Origin: an uncultured Idiomarina sp.
GTDB taxonomy: Bacteria; Pseudomonadota; Gammaproteobacteria; Enterobacterales; Alteromonadaceae
Assembly (NCBI GenBank): GCA_946885915.1
Contig: CAMPHF010000002.1
Span: 248,001-312,000 of the forward strand
Direction of reading: 5' to 3'
Length of the DNA stretch: 64,000 bases
Shown: one piece after another, positions 40,225 through 50,113 of the stretch
Numbering within the stretch: the first letter of the stretch is position 1
Layout of the letters: each line of letters begins with the position of its first letter
Notes under the pieces: model-generated
What the model was told of the DNA's origin: nothing
The model's database searches: none
What the model saw: only the letters and a program-made list of their open reading frames with translations
Program-made: the position numbers and the translations under genes

Positions 40225-42027
40225 GTGAGAGCTTGGGCGCGCACAGCATTAAATCTAAAATGGCGATGGTTCCTGATCTTCGCAGTTGCGGCATTAATTT
40301 TAACCACCGTGGTAAGTGTGGTACTGACGCAGTTTGCCAGCAATCAAATTCGGCAGCAGGTGGGAAACAGCCTTGCCGAGGTGGCCTACCACCTCTCCGA
40401 TAAGCTCGACCGTGGCATGTTCGAACGCTACCGCGATATGCAGGTTGCCGCGAGTCTCACTTCGCGCTTACGCCTCGACCGCGATGAACAAGAACTGCAG
40501 CAACTGCTCAATAACCTGCAAACTACTTACAGCGACTACGCCTGGATTGGCCTGACGGATGCAAAGGGTAATGTACTGGTCGCTACCGGTGACTTGCTTG
40601 AAGGCATGAACGTATCGATGCGCCCTTGGTTTCAGGGGGCGCTTGCTGCGCCTTATGTCGGCGATGTGCACAGCGCGTTGTTACTTGAGGAAAAGCTGAC
40701 CACCGATGCTGATGCCGGCGCGCCGCTGCGCTTTGTTGACGTTGCCGTGCCGATTCGCAACGAAGCTGGAACCGTCATAGGCGTATTGGGCGCCCACTTG
40801 AACTGGCGCTGGGCGCGAGAATTAGAACGTTCGGTATTAGCGGGACTACGCAACCGCACTGATATCGACGTGATTGTCACTAGTGGTAACAATTACGTGG
40901 TGTTAGGCCCGGATAATTTGCTTGAAAAACCGCTACAAAGCGATGCTTTAGCCGCTATGGAAGCGCGCCGCACAGGCTTTTTATTAGAAGCTTCTGTGGC
41001 TGATAACAGTGAAACTTTTTTAGTGGGCTATTCGCGCGGTGACGGTTACCGTGACTATCGTGGCTTAGATTGGAAAGTATTAGTACGTCAGCCCACCGAT
41101 AGTGCTTTTCAACCGGTCGCTGAGTTTCGCAACAATGTACTGCTGGTCAGTATTTTTATTGTGGTCGCCTGCGCCATTATCGGCTGGGTCAGTGCCGGGC
41201 GGATGAGTCGGCCGCTATTGAGACTTACTGAAGCGGCCCGCAACTTAAGCGAACGCACCGACACCGATAACGCCCCCCGCCAAATTCCGACCCAACGCGA
41301 GTATCCTGAAGTGCGTGATTTGTCGGTGGCGCTTAACACTCTCATTCAACGCGTGGATGACAAGCAACGGCAGCTCTCACAGCTGAATGAAGACTTGGAT
41401 GACACGGTAAAAGTGCGTACTCAAGAAGTACTGCGCGCGAATGAGGATTTGAAACGAGAAATTGAAGAACGCCGGAAAATTCAGCGCGAACGGGAAAAAC
41501 TGATTGGTGAATTAGAGCGGCTGGCGACAACGGACTCATTAACCAAGCTGGGGAATCGACGCAGCTTTTTTGAGCATGGTGAGAAGTTGCTCAAACGTAA
41601 TTTGCGCTTACAACAACCGGCTACCTTGATCATGTTCGATATTGACCATTTTAAACGCTTTAACGATACCTATGGTCATGCCGCAGGTGATGAAGTATTG
41701 CGCCAAGTAGGGCAAGCTGTGCAGGCCACCCAGCGCGGTTCAGATGTGAACGGTCGAACCGGTGGTGAGGAGTTTGCGTTGCTGCTCGACGCGACCGATG
41801 TTGATGGCGCGCAGCAGTTCGCGGAGCGCCTGCGTAAAGCCTTGCGGGAGTTACGCTTTGAAAATATTGATTCGGATGCTGGCATTACCGTGAGTTTAGG
41901 CATTGCGCTGTGGGACGGCGAGACCTCCTTAGAAGCACTCCTGAATCGCGCCGATAAAGCTATGTATGAGGCCAAACAAAAAGGGCGCGACCGAGTAGAG
42001 GTAGCGCCCATTGATAAAGCCGAGTAG
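40225..42027 (+). CDS. transmembrane sensor diguanylate cyclase (dCache-HAMP-GGDEF)
   Basis: 600 residues. One membrane helix at about 14-36, a periplasmic region of about 270 residues consistent with a double-Cache sensor (YAWIGLTDAKGNVLVATGD, VDVAVPIRNEAGTVIGVLGAHL), a second helix at about 304-324, HAMP, a coiled coil (about 376-430), and a GGDEF domain with intact GGEEF at 513-517. An RxxD inhibitory site (RGSD, 504-507) lies exactly five residues before it, so product inhibition by c-di-GMP is expected. Start is GTG 40225 with GGAG upstream. Opposes the EAL protein at 17173 functionally. Confidence 0.93.
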   Translation: MRAWARTALNLKWRWFLIFAVAALILTTVVSVVLTQFASNQIRQQVGNSLAEVAYHLSDKLDRGMFERYRDMQVAASLTSRLRLDRDEQELQQLLNNLQTTYSDYAWIGLTDAKGNVLVATGDLLEGMNVSMRPWFQGALAAPYVGDVHSALLLEEKLTTDADAGAPLRFVDVAVPIRNEAGTVIGVLGAHLNWRWARELERSVLAGLRNRTDIDVIVTSGNNYVVLGPDNLLEKPLQSDALAAMEARRTGFLLEASVADNSETFLVGYSRGDGYRDYRGLDWKVLVRQPTDSAFQPVAEFRNNVLLVSIFIVVACAIIGWVSAGRMSRPLLRLTEAARNLSERTDTDNAPRQIPTQREYPEVRDLSVALNTLIQRVDDKQRQLSQLNEDLDDTVKVRTQEVLRANEDLKREIEERRKIQREREKLIGELERLATTDSLTKLGNRRSFFEHGEKLLKRNLRLQQPATLIMFDIDHFKRFNDTYGHAAGDEVLRQVGQAVQATQRGSDVNGRTGGEEFALLLDATDVDGAQQFAERLRKALRELRFENIDSDAGITVSLGIALWDGETSLEALLNRADKAMYEAKQKGRDRVEVAPIDKAE

Positions 42028-42046
42028 CAGGGCCGCTGAGGCCCTG
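42028..42046. terminator. hairpin between convergent cyclase and typA genes
   Basis: CAGGGCC and GGCCCTG form a perfect 7-bp GC-rich stem with a 5-nt loop directly after the cyclase stop and before the typA stop. No T tract follows on either side, so termination is only moderately supported. Confidence 0.45.
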
Positions 42047-42049
42047 ATG

Positions 42050-43891
42050 TTATGCTTCTTCTTTCGCACGACTCGCGCGTTTACGGTCGTTCTCACCTAA
42101 TAAACGCTTACGCACCCGAATTGATTTTGGCGTAATTTCTACCAACTCATCGTCATCGATAAACTCTAGCGCTTGCTCTAGCGAGAAGCGGATAGGCGGC
42201 GTTAACAACAGTGCATCGTCGGTACCGGCGGCACGAATATTGGTAAGCTGCTTACCCTTCAAACAGTTAACGGTTAGGTCGTTCGAGCGGCTGTGAATAC
42301 CAATCACCATGCCTTCGTACACTTCTTCACCGTGGCCGAGCATTAACCGACCGCGCTCTTGCAGGTTAAACAATGCATAGGCTAGCGCTTTACCTTGTGC
42401 GTTAGAGATCAACACACCGTTGTTACGCTGACCAATGCGGCCACCTTTGTGCGGTCCATAACGGTCGAAGCTATGGTAAAGCAAGCCGGTACCTGAAGTA
42501 ATGGTCATAAACTCGGTTTGGAAACCAATTAAACCACGGCTTGGTACGTCGAAATCAATCCGCACGCGGCCTTTACCATCTGGGCTCATGTTGGTCATTT
42601 CGGCTTTACGTATGCCGAGTTTTTCCATGACCGCGCCTTGATGCTGCTCTTCAACGTCAACGGTTAAGTTCTCAAACGGTTCCATTTTCTGGCCGTTTTC
42701 TTCTTTAAGAATAACCTCAGGACGAGATACTGCGAGTTCAAAACCTTCGCGACGCATATTCTCGATCAGCACGCCTAAGTGCAATTCACCACGGCCAGAC
42801 ACCCGGAAGCGGTCTGGGCTATCAGTTTCTTGCACACGCAAGGCCACATTGTGCTTCAGCTCTTGCTGTAGACGCTCGAGGATTTGCCGTGAGGTGACGA
42901 ACTTGCCTTCTTTACCCGCGAACGGCGAGGTGTTGACCTGGAAAGTCATGGTCACAGTCGGTTCATCTACTGTTAACGCCGGCAATGCTTCGATTTGACC
43001 TGCCGCACACACTGTGTCCGAAATTTTTAATTCACCCAACCCTGTAATAGCCACGATATCGCCGGCAGATGCTTTATCGGTTTCAATACGGTCGAGACCT
43101 AAGTAGCCAAATACTTGACCAACCTTACCGTTGCGTTGTGAGCCATCTGCGCCAACTACGGTTACTTGCTGGCCAACCTTGATGGTACCGCGCTTGATCC
43201 GGCCAATACCGATAATGCCGACGTAGCTAGAATAATCCAGCTGCGAAATTTGCATTTGTAGAGGGCCATCGCGATCGGCATCTGGTGACGCCACTTTTTC
43301 TAAAATAGTTTCGAACAACGGCGTCATATCAGTGCTTGGATTGTCTAAATCCAAAGTTGCATAGCCGTTCAGTGCTGATGCATACACAATTGGGAAATCT
43401 AACTGTTCATCGGTTGCGCCTAAGTTATCGAACAAGTCGAACACTTGGTCAACAACCCAGTCTGGCCGTGAGCCCGGACGGTCAACCTTGTTGACGACCA
43501 CAATCGGCTTCAAGCCGTGAGCGAATGCTTTCTGAGTCACGAAACGGGTTTGTGGCATCGGGCCATCAACCGCGTCTACCACTAGCAACACTGAGTCTGC
43601 CATTGACAATACGCGCTCAACCTCACCACCGAAATCGGCGTGGCCTGGGGTATCGAGAATGTTGATCCGGTAGTCTTTGTAATTAACTGCCGTATTTTTC
43701 GCCAAAATGGTAATACCGCGCTCTTTCTCCAAATCGTTGGAGTCCATAATGCGTTCTTCCACTTCACCGCGGCTGGCGAGCGTGCCAGATTGCTGAAGCA
43801 GTTTATCAACGAGCGTGGTTTTGCCATGGTCAACGTGCGCGATGATCGCGATGTTGCGCAATTTGGCCAGTTCAGTAGCTTGGATAGTCAT
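42050..43891 (-). CDS. typA: ribosome-associated GTPase TypA/BipA
   Basis: Translational GTPase of the EF-G family involved in 50S assembly and stress. 613 residues. G1 AHVDHGKTT at about 18-26, ERGITI (G2), [14 protein letters not shown] (G3), and VNKVD (G4) are all present, with a C-terminal BipA-specific domain. ATG 43891 gives the usual [16 protein letters not shown] start. The leader repeats a 12-bp stretch containing the ribosome-binding site (43893-43904 and 43917-43928). Confidence 0.97.
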   Translation of the reverse strand: MTIQATELAKLRNIAIIAHVDHGKTTLVDKLLQQSGTLASRGEVEERIMDSNDLEKERGITILAKNTAVNYKDYRINILDTPGHADFGGEVERVLSMADSVLLVVDAVDGPMPQTRFVTQKAFAHGLKPIVVVNKVDRPGSRPDWVVDQVFDLFDNLGATDEQLDFPIVYASALNGYATLDLDNPSTDMTPLFETILEKVASPDADRDGPLQMQISQLDYSSYVGIIGIGRIKRGTIKVGQQVTVVGADGSQRNGKVGQVFGYLGLDRIETDKASAGDIVAITGLGELKISDTVCAAGQIEALPALTVDEPTVTMTFQVNTSPFAGKEGKFVTSRQILERLQQELKHNVALRVQETDSPDRFRVSGRGELHLGVLIENMRREGFELAVSRPEVILKEENGQKMEPFENLTVDVEEQHQGAVMEKLGIRKAEMTNMSPDGKGRVRIDFDVPSRGLIGFQTEFMTITSGTGLLYHSFDRYGPHKGGRIGQRNNGVLISNAQGKALAYALFNLQERGRLMLGHGEEVYEGMVIGIHSRSNDLTVNCLKGKQLTNIRAAGTDDALLLTPPIRFSLEQALEFIDDDELVEITPKSIRVRKRLLGENDRKRASRAKEEA

Positions 43892-44075
43892 GGAGTTGCC
43901 TAAAAATGCGATTGCCGAGTTGCCTAAACACAAAGGGGGGAAGCCGATTGCTTTCGGTTGATTAAAATAGCGGCGTATTCTACCTGTACAACACCGGTTT
44001 GGCTAGTGAATTCTCTGTGACCTTTGCTGGGGGTCGGTATTGGTCGGTGCTTAATTGAAGCTAGAATGGCTAGCA

Positions 44076-44092
44076 TGCACCAACTTGGTGCA
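44076..44092. promoter_or_regulatory. NtrC-binding site upstream of glnA
   Basis: TGCACCAACTTGGTGCA is a perfect match to the enteric NtrC consensus (TGCAC-N7-GTGCA), centred about 120 bp before the predicted sigma-54 start site, the usual enhancer distance of glnA. It is the main feature of the 461-bp gap 43892-44352. Confidence 0.9.
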
Positions 44093-44176
44093 ATCATGGC
44101 GTGTGCGCTCGCGTTGCGTGGGGTTTTTTGGCTTCGGATTTTGTTTTATTTATTAAATTCAAATATTTATAAAATA

Positions 44177-44192
44177 TGGCAAGCCGTTTGCA
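44177..44192 (+). promoter_or_regulatory. sigma-54 promoter of glnA (glnAp2-like)
   Basis: TGGCAAGCCGTTTGCA matches TGGCAC-N5-TTGCA with one mismatch; GG at 44178-44179 and GC at 44190-44191 have the required 10-bp spacing. Start expected near 44203, about 150 bp before the glnA ATG. Confidence 0.85.
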
Positions 44193-44352
44193 TTAGTTTG
44201 TTCAAAGCAATGGGTTGGGTGTTGCAGCGCCGGCCTCCAGGTTTTGCGCAGCGCTTCTGAATAGATGCCGCAAGAACATGGACAAGCAGGCCGAGCTAGC
44301 CTACCTTAATCACTCACTTAGCAAGCAGCAGTCGAAGATCGCGGAGGATCCG

Positions 44353-45774
44353 ATGTCTAAAGTGTCTACCCCACAAGATGTAATGGCATTTATTGAAGAG
44401 CACGATGTGAAATTCGTTGATTTGCGCTTCACCGACACCAAAGGTAAAGAGCAGCACGTGACCATTCCAGTGTCACAAATTAACGAAGATTTCTTTGAAG
44501 AGGGCAAAATGTTCGATGGCTCTTCAATTAATGGCTGGAAACACATTAACGAATCAGACATGGTGCTCATGCCGGATTGCGATTCAATTGTGCTTGACCC
44601 GTTTACCGAAGAAGTAACCTTGAATGTCACCTGTGACATTTTAGAGCCGGACACCATGCAAGGTTATGACCGCGATCCACGTTCAATTGCGCGTCGTGCA
44701 GAAGCCTACTTGCAAGCTTCTGGTGTGGGCGACAGCGCCGCGTTTGGTCCTGAGCCAGAGTTTTTCCTGTTCAACGATGTTCGGTTCCATACCGACATGA
44801 GTGGCTCGTTCTACAAAATTGAAGCCGATGAAGCAAAGTGGAACTCAGGTAAAGAATACAAAGAAGGTAACCTTGCGCACCGTCCGGGCGTGAAAGGCGG
44901 TTATTTCCCAGTACCACCGGTTGATTCTGCACACGACATTCGCAGCACCATGTCTACTGTTATGGAAGATATGGGCTTAGTGGTAGAAGCGCATCACCAC
45001 GAAGTTGCAACTGCTGGCCAAAACGAAGTGGCTACCCGCTTCAACACTTTGGTGAAAAAGGCCGACGAAATTCAAATCTATAAGTATGTGGTGCATAACG
45101 TGGCCCATTCTTATGGCATGACTGCGACCTTTATGCCGAAGCCATTAGTTGGTGATAACGGTTCAGGTATGCACGTGCACATGTCGATTAGCAAAGACGG
45201 TAAAAACTTGTTTGCTGGCGACCAGTATGGTGGCTTGAGCGAAACCGCGCTGTACTACATTGGCGGTATTATCAAGCACGCGCGTGCTATTAACGCCTTT
45301 GCGAACCCGTCGACTAACTCTTACAAGCGTTTGGTCCCAGGCTTCGAAGCACCGGTCATGTTGGCTTACTCAGCGCGTAACCGTTCAGCGTCAATTCGTA
45401 TTCCTGTGGTTGCGTCTGCGCGCGGTCGTCGGATTGAAGTGCGCTTCCCTGACCCAGCGGCAAACCCATACTTGTGCTTCACCGCGTTGTTGATGGCTGG
45501 TCTTGATGGTATTAAAAACAAGATCCACCCGGGCGATGCGATGGATAAAGACTTGTACGACTTGCCACCAGAAGAAGCAAAAGATATTCCAACCGTATGT
45601 CACTCGTTAGAGATGGCGTTGGACGCGTTAGATAAAGACCGTGATTTCTTGAAAGCCGGTGGCGTTATGACCGACGACATGATCGATGCTTACATTGCGT
45701 TGAAAATGCAAGACGTGATGAAACTGAAAATGACCACGCATCCGATTGAGTTCGACCTTTACTACTCGGTGTAA
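44353..45774 (+). CDS. glnA: glutamine synthetase type I
   Basis: Assimilates ammonia: glutamate plus NH3 plus ATP to glutamine. 473 residues, dodecameric GSI-beta type. FDGSSINGW, the nucleotide/metal block [22 protein letters not shown], and the adenylylation loop [10 protein letters not shown] with Tyr402 are visible, so it should be modified by GlnE. ATG 44353 has GGAGG 5 nt upstream and matches family starts (an open frame reaches 44215). Followed by a terminator and then by ntrB/ntrC, with a DUF4124 gene inserted between. Confidence 0.98.
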   Translation: MSKVSTPQDVMAFIEEHDVKFVDLRFTDTKGKEQHVTIPVSQINEDFFEEGKMFDGSSINGWKHINESDMVLMPDCDSIVLDPFTEEVTLNVTCDILEPDTMQGYDRDPRSIARRAEAYLQASGVGDSAAFGPEPEFFLFNDVRFHTDMSGSFYKIEADEAKWNSGKEYKEGNLAHRPGVKGGYFPVPPVDSAHDIRSTMSTVMEDMGLVVEAHHHEVATAGQNEVATRFNTLVKKADEIQIYKYVVHNVAHSYGMTATFMPKPLVGDNGSGMHVHMSISKDGKNLFAGDQYGGLSETALYYIGGIIKHARAINAFANPSTNSYKRLVPGFEAPVMLAYSARNRSASIRIPVVASARGRRIEVRFPDPAANPYLCFTALLMAGLDGIKNKIHPGDAMDKDLYDLPPEEAKDIPTVCHSLEMALDALDKDRDFLKAGGVMTDDMIDAYIALKMQDVMKLKMTTHPIEFDLYYSV

Positions 45775-45853
45775 TTGTTCGGTTTAAGTAGTTTGTGTGC
45801 TCGTATAATGGCGTCGACATTCCTGGTTGGGTCGGCGCGATTTGGGTACCTTG

Positions 45854-45886
45854 AGCTCGTCAGTGTTGCTGGCGAGCTTTTTTTTT
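45854..45886 (+). terminator. rho-independent terminator after glnA
   Basis: AGCTCGTCAG and CTGGCGAGCT form a 10-bp stem (one G-U pair) with a TGTTG loop, followed by nine Ts. A textbook terminator, likely with partial readthrough into the ntrBC genes. Confidence 0.9.
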
Positions 45887-45932
45887 GATGCTATGTTTGA
45901 GCTAGTGGCTTGGCGATTGGAGAGACTCACGC

Positions 45933-46697
45933 ATGCGCTTATCATTTATTTTTATCGTCGTGCTGGGCGCTGCGGGCATACAGGCTGCGCTGGCTTTGGA
46001 ACCGGCGGCTGGAGCGGCGGTGCAATCGGTAGCGACCGAGAAGGCGGTGGCTGAAGCGGCGGAAGCGACGACGGAAGTAGCGGACGCGATGGCACAAACG
46101 GCGGAAGCAGCGACGGAAGTAGCAAGCACTACTGAAATTTATCGTTGGGTAGACGCTCAAGGTCGCGTCCATTATGGCGACCACCCGCTGGCGAACGCGC
46201 AACCTGTGGTCGTAAACCCCGTGATGACTGAATTCGCGCGCCCGCCCGTTGCAGCCGAATCGCAGCCGCTCAGTTCGGATAATAATGATGCTGCCAACCG
46301 CCGCTCAGCGAGCGCTAATTCGGAACGCACGGCGACCATCATTCCAGCACCATCGGTAACCGTGAGTTTTGTCGAGCCGGACGATGAACAAAGCATTCGC
46401 GCTAACGATGGTAATTTGCGGGTGCGCTGGCAGGCACAAGCCGAGCGCTTGAATAGTGGCTTGCTATTTTTATTGCGCCACAACGACCGCGTTGTCTATC
46501 AGGGCGAAGCACCGGTTTATAACTTTGAAAATCTCGACCGCGGCGCTCACACTTTACAAGTACAAGCGGTGGTGAACGATAAAGGCCGGGCAGGTGACCT
46601 GCTGGCAGAATCCGCTCCCATCACTGTGTATATCCTCCGCGCCTCCATCTTAAACCCCAACAACCCACTAAATCGCACCAACTTGGTGCAAAAATAG
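45933..46697 (+). CDS. exported DUF4124-domain protein
   Basis: 254 residues with a signal peptide (LGAAGIQAALA), then an Ala/Glu/Thr-rich low-complexity stretch in which AEATTEVA/AEAATEVA occurs twice, then a DUF4124 motif (EIYRWVDAQGRVHYGDHP, about 68-85) and a beta-rich C-terminal part. DUF4124 proteins often sit between glnA and ntrB in gammaproteobacteria; their function is unknown and the position may be only historical. Its 3' end contains an NtrC box. Confidence 0.82.
   Translation: MRLSFIFIVVLGAAGIQAALALEPAAGAAVQSVATEKAVAEAAEATTEVADAMAQTAEAATEVASTTEIYRWVDAQGRVHYGDHPLANAQPVVVNPVMTEFARPPVAAESQPLSSDNNDAANRRSASANSERTATIIPAPSVTVSFVEPDDEQSIRANDGNLRVRWQAQAERLNSGLLFLLRHNDRVVYQGEAPVYNFENLDRGAHTLQVQAVVNDKGRAGDLLAESAPITVYILRASILNPNNPLNRTNLVQK
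46674..46690. promoter_or_regulatory. NtrC-binding site 1 upstream of ntrB
   Basis: CGCACCAACTTGGTGCA differs from the perfect glnA site at position 1 only. It lies in the last codons of the DUF4124 gene, 130-150 bp before the ntrB ATG. Confidence 0.75.
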
Positions 46698-46725
46698 TGC
46701 ATTCCCCCTCATCCCCCTGTAAAAT

Positions 46726-46742
46726 CGCACCAAACCAGTGCA
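46726..46742. promoter_or_regulatory. NtrC-binding site 2 upstream of ntrB
   Basis: CGCACCAAACCAGTGCA matches 9 of 10 conserved NtrC positions. Its centre is 52 bp (about five helical turns) from site 1, allowing cooperative binding, and 88 bp before ntrB. No convincing sigma-54 promoter follows, so repression or modulation of ntrBC, as at E. coli glnL, is more likely. Confidence 0.65.
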
Positions 46743-46743
46743 C

Positions 46744-46802
46744 TGACCTGTTGACTAAGCAGGTTAGTCACCTGCTTAGTCACCTGCTTAGTCAACAGGT
46801 CA
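46744..46802 (+). repeat. long inverted repeat with alternative hairpins before ntrB
   Basis: A perfect 21-bp inverted repeat (46744-46764 with 46782-46802) encloses a 17-nt loop. The loop and right arm contain a 12-bp tandem duplication, ACCTGCTTAGTC at 46770-46781 and 46782-46793, so the left arm can also pair with the first copy (5-nt loop). Ends 19 bp before the ntrB ATG. No T tract, so more likely a regulatory RNA structure than a terminator. Confidence 0.85.
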
Positions 46803-46821
46803 GCTTGCTGGAGGGGGTGGG

Positions 46822-47883
46822 ATGAATTTGGGAGATGCGCTGCAGACGGCGGTGGTATTGCTAGATGCGCGGTTACAGGTGACCTACGTGAATGCGGCGG
46901 CGGAAACGCTGCTGGATGGTAGTGCGAAGCGCTTGCTTGGTACGCCCTTTTACAGTCATTTTCGTGAGTTATCGCTACCTGAAACGCTGCTCATGCAAGC
47001 GCTTGCGGAAGGCTATAGTGTCGCGGATAGTGAAGTAGAAGCGGTTTTACACGATGGTCAGCGCATGCTGATCGAGTTCATGGCGCAGCCCTACGTGATG
47101 GCGCCGACGGACAAGGCACCGCACTTACTACTAGAACTAAAACGCGTTGACCAAGTTCGCCGAATTAATCAAGAAAGCAGCCAACAACAACAGCTCAAAG
47201 CTGCGCAAGCGCTGGTTCGCGGGCTGGCGCACGAAATTAAAAATCCGCTCGGCGGGCTCAGAGGCGCGGCGCAACTACTCGCCAGCGAGCTGACCGATAC
47301 CAGCCTGCTCGAATACACCGATTTGATCATGCGCCAGGCCGATCGGCTGCGTCAGTTAGTCGATAAACTACTAGGTTCGTCGCAATTGCCCGAGCGCAGT
47401 TTGGTGAATTTACATGCCCTGTTGGAACAGGTTTTGCAGGTTATTCGAATAGAGTTTGGCGACAAGATAAAACTAGTGCGGGATTACGACCCGAGTTTGC
47501 CGGAACTAGAGGTGGCCGCCGAAGCGCTCGAGCAGGCGTTACTGAATTTGGCCCTGAACGCCTGCCAAGCGATGCCTAACGGCGGTACCTTAACGCTTAA
47601 AACTCGGGTAGCTCATCAGCAGACCATACACGGTAAGCGGTATCGTCAAACGGCGGTGATCAGTGTGGAAGATACCGGCCATGGCATTCCCGCGGCCATC
47701 AGCCACACCTTGTTCTACCCCATGGTAACCGCCCGTGATGGCGGCACCGGCCTTGGTTTATCAATAGCGCAAACCGCGGTCTATCAACACGAAGGCAAAA
47801 TAGATGTGGATAGCGAACCGGGACGCACGCGATTCCAAGTGCTATTACCTTACACGCAAACGAGAGTAGCGCATGACGTCTGA
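46822..47883 (+). CDS. glnL: nitrogen-regulation sensor kinase NtrB (GlnL)
   Basis: Cytoplasmic histidine kinase/phosphatase controlled by PII that phosphorylates NtrC. 353 residues: PAS domain (about 5-115), H-box with His137 in GLAHEIKNPLGG, N-box NACQAM, and GTGLGLS. GGAGGGGG lies just upstream of ATG 46822. Overlaps ntrC by 11 bp. Confidence 0.96.
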   Translation: MNLGDALQTAVVLLDARLQVTYVNAAAETLLDGSAKRLLGTPFYSHFRELSLPETLLMQALAEGYSVADSEVEAVLHDGQRMLIEFMAQPYVMAPTDKAPHLLLELKRVDQVRRINQESSQQQQLKAAQALVRGLAHEIKNPLGGLRGAAQLLASELTDTSLLEYTDLIMRQADRLRQLVDKLLGSSQLPERSLVNLHALLEQVLQVIRIEFGDKIKLVRDYDPSLPELEVAAEALEQALLNLALNACQAMPNGGTLTLKTRVAHQQTIHGKRYRQTAVISVEDTGHGIPAAISHTLFYPMVTARDGGTGLGLSIAQTAVYQHEGKIDVDSEPGRTRFQVLLPYTQTRVAHDV

Positions 47884-49315
47884 GCAAGACTTAATTTGGG
47901 TATTGGATGACGACGACTCGATCCGTTGGGTACTTGAGCGCGCCTTGAAAAAAGCTGGGCATCGCGTGCAGCTATTTGCCAGCCCACAGGAACTTGCCGC
48001 CACCTTACAGCCCTTTATTAACACCCAACAGCACGGCGATGCTTATCCCGCCGTACTGATCACCGATGTGCGCATGCCTGGCGGCGATGGCCTGCAAGTG
48101 CTCGCTAACATGCAGCAAGAAATGCCAGCGGTGCCGGTGATTGTAATGACCGCACACTCAGATTTAGATTCAGCCGTCAGTGCGTTTCAAGGCGGTGCGT
48201 TTGAATACCTACCGAAACCCTTCGACCTCGACGATGCGGTGAAAGTAGTCGCCCGTGCACTTGAGCAAAACCGCCGCTTTCATCAACCGGCGCGGGAAGA
48301 ACCACCGCTAGTCTCCGAACTGATTGGCGAAGCCCCCGCCATGCAGGATGTATTTCGGGCGATTGGGCGACTCTCGCAATCAAGCGTAAATGTGCTGATT
48401 AATGGCGCTTCAGGCACTGGTAAAGAACTCGTTGCGCGCGCCCTTCACCAGCACAGCCCACGTCACGATCGCGCGTTTATTGCACTGAATATGGCCGCAA
48501 TTCCGAGCGAGTTAGTAGAATCCGAGCTATTTGGCCATGAAAAAGGCGCGTTTACTGGCGCCACTCAAAAACGAGTCGGGCGGTTCGAACAAGCCGATGG
48601 CGGCACTTTGTTCCTCGACGAAATTGGCGACATGCCACTGGCGGTGCAAACTCGCTTACTGCGCGTGCTGCAAGAAGGTCAATTCTACCCGGTGGGCGGA
48701 CACCAGCCCAAACGCGTCGATGTCCGTATTATTGCGGCCACACACCAAAACCTTGAACAAGCCGTCACTCAAGGCAATTTTCGCGAAGATTTGTTTCACC
48801 GATTAAACGTCATCAGACTGCAATTGCCGCTGTTAAAAGAGCGCGCCAGCGATATTCCCAAACTGGCTCAGCACTTTCTTCGCCAAGCGGCAAAAGAACT
48901 GAGCGTTGAACCCAAGCATTTAAGTGTTGCGGCCATGCAAGCTCTGCAACAAGCACCATGGCCGGGCAACGTGCGCCAGCTCGAAAACACCTGCCGCTGG
49001 CTCACCGTAATGGCCCCCGGCCCGCAAATTGCGCGCGCCGATTTGCCAGCAGACTTGCTTGCCGAGGTGGCCGAACAACAAACCCACGCACCTCAATCCG
49101 AGCCCGCCGGTCATTGGCTGCATGGCTTCGACCAATGGCTACAGCAACAGCTACAGCAAGGCGCCGATAACATTATGCCCGGCGTGATTGATGAGCTCGA
49201 GCAGCGCGCCATTCACCATGCTCTGCAAGCTACCGGCGGCCACAAGCAAGACGCTGCCACTCGGCTTGGCTGGGGCCGCAACACCATTACCCGCAAATTG
49301 AAATCCGATTCCTAA
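47873..49315 (+). CDS. glnG: nitrogen-regulation response regulator NtrC (GlnG)
   Basis: Sigma-54 enhancer-binding activator. 480 residues: receiver domain with Asp65 in [14 protein letters not shown]+ domain with Walker A GASGTGKE (178-185) and sigma-54-contacting GAFTGA (225-230), and a Fis-type helix-turn-helix at the C-terminus. Expected to bind the three NtrC boxes in this window. Starts inside the ntrB 3' end. Confidence 0.97.
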   Translation: MTSEQDLIWVLDDDDSIRWVLERALKKAGHRVQLFASPQELAATLQPFINTQQHGDAYPAVLITDVRMPGGDGLQVLANMQQEMPAVPVIVMTAHSDLDSAVSAFQGGAFEYLPKPFDLDDAVKVVARALEQNRRFHQPAREEPPLVSELIGEAPAMQDVFRAIGRLSQSSVNVLINGASGTGKELVARALHQHSPRHDRAFIALNMAAIPSELVESELFGHEKGAFTGATQKRVGRFEQADGGTLFLDEIGDMPLAVQTRLLRVLQEGQFYPVGGHQPKRVDVRIIAATHQNLEQAVTQGNFREDLFHRLNVIRLQLPLLKERASDIPKLAQHFLRQAAKELSVEPKHLSVAAMQALQQAPWPGNVRQLENTCRWLTVMAPGPQIARADLPADLLAEVAEQQTHAPQSEPAGHWLHGFDQWLQQQLQQGADNIMPGVIDELEQRAIHHALQATGGHKQDAATRLGWGRNTITRKLKSDS

Positions 49316-49333
49316 CAACGCTTGTATAGAAAT

Positions 49334-49379
49334 GTAAAGGTTCGGTAAATCTTTACATTTCGATGCAACTAATCTTTAC
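49334..49379 (+). promoter_or_regulatory. GTAAA repeats upstream of the cpxR-like gene
   Basis: GTAAA at 49334-49338 and 49345-49349 (6-bp spacer) plus inverted copies CTTTACA at 49351-49357 and 49373-49379, all within 80 bp of the gene. TGTAAAG and its reverse form occur three times. Consistent with CpxR autoregulation. Confidence 0.55.
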
Positions 49380-49411
49380 ATTAAGGTCAAAGGCTTACTC
49401 TCTTACAAGCG

Positions 49412-50113
49412 ATGGTTAGCAATATGACGACAGCAACAAGCAAAATTTTATTGATTGATGATGACGCGGAACTGAGCCAAATGCTCACCCAGTTTTTATC
49501 AAAAGAAGGCTTCCAAATCACCAGCGCCGACAATGGCGAGACCGGCTTACAAAAAGCCTTAAACGGTGGTTTCGACCTTATTTTGCTAGATATTATGCTG
49601 CCTGGCATTGATGGCCTGCAGTTGTTGCAGCGCTTGCGCCAGCAACATCGCAATACCGCGGTACTCATGCTGACCGCGCGTGGCGACGATGATGATCGCG
49701 TAAAGGGCTTAGAGCTTGGTGCCGATGATTACTTAGCCAAGCCGTTTTACCCAAAAGAGTTACTCGCTCGGGTAAAAGCCTTGTTGCGCCGCGCACCGAA
49801 CACCAAAGTGGTGGCCGATGTGCTTGAATTTAGTGGCTTTCGCCTCGACCCGAATCACAATGAGGTGACTTGTGACGGGCACGCGCTTACACTAACCCCA
49901 ACAGAATTCGATATCGTTCGTTGCTTGTTACAACATCCGAACGAGCTGGTGAGTAAAGATCAGCTTTCGGTCGCCGCTTTAGGCCGTGCACTTGCACCTT
50001 TTGACCGCAGTTTGGATGTGCACATCAGCAACGTGCGCAAGAAACTACCGGCGGCTGTCGATCGCATTCAAACCGTGCGGGGCAGAGGTTATCGGTTAAT
50101 TGAGGTGCCATGA
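49412..50113 (+). CDS. cpxR: OmpR-family response regulator, CpxR-like
   Basis: 233 residues: receiver with Asp60 in LILLDIMLPG and a winged-helix domain; VAALGRALAPFDRSLDVHISNVRKKL and RGRGYRLI correspond to CpxR (LGKRLTPFDRAIDMHISNLRRKL). In enteric bacteria CpxR answers envelope stress and regulates efflux pumps and periplasmic proteases. The start may be ATG 49412 or ATG 49424; neither has a strong ribosome-binding site. Stop overlaps the kinase start. Confidence 0.85.
   Translation: MVSNMTTATSKILLIDDDAELSQMLTQFLSKEGFQITSADNGETGLQKALNGGFDLILLDIMLPGIDGLQLLQRLRQQHRNTAVLMLTARGDDDDRVKGLELGADDYLAKPFYPKELLARVKALLRRAPNTKVVADVLEFSGFRLDPNHNEVTCDGHALTLTPTEFDIVRCLLQHPNELVSKDQLSVAALGRALAPFDRSLDVHISNVRKKLPAAVDRIQTVRGRGYRLIEVP

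Noticed and set aside
44024..44260. 78-residue open frame in the glnA leader
   Set aside because: It runs across the NtrC box and sigma-54 promoter, has no ribosome-binding site and no recognisable product.
46770..46793. Tandem 12-bp repeat as a CRISPR-like array
   Set aside because: Only two adjacent copies without spacers and no cas genes; better explained as part of the hairpin.
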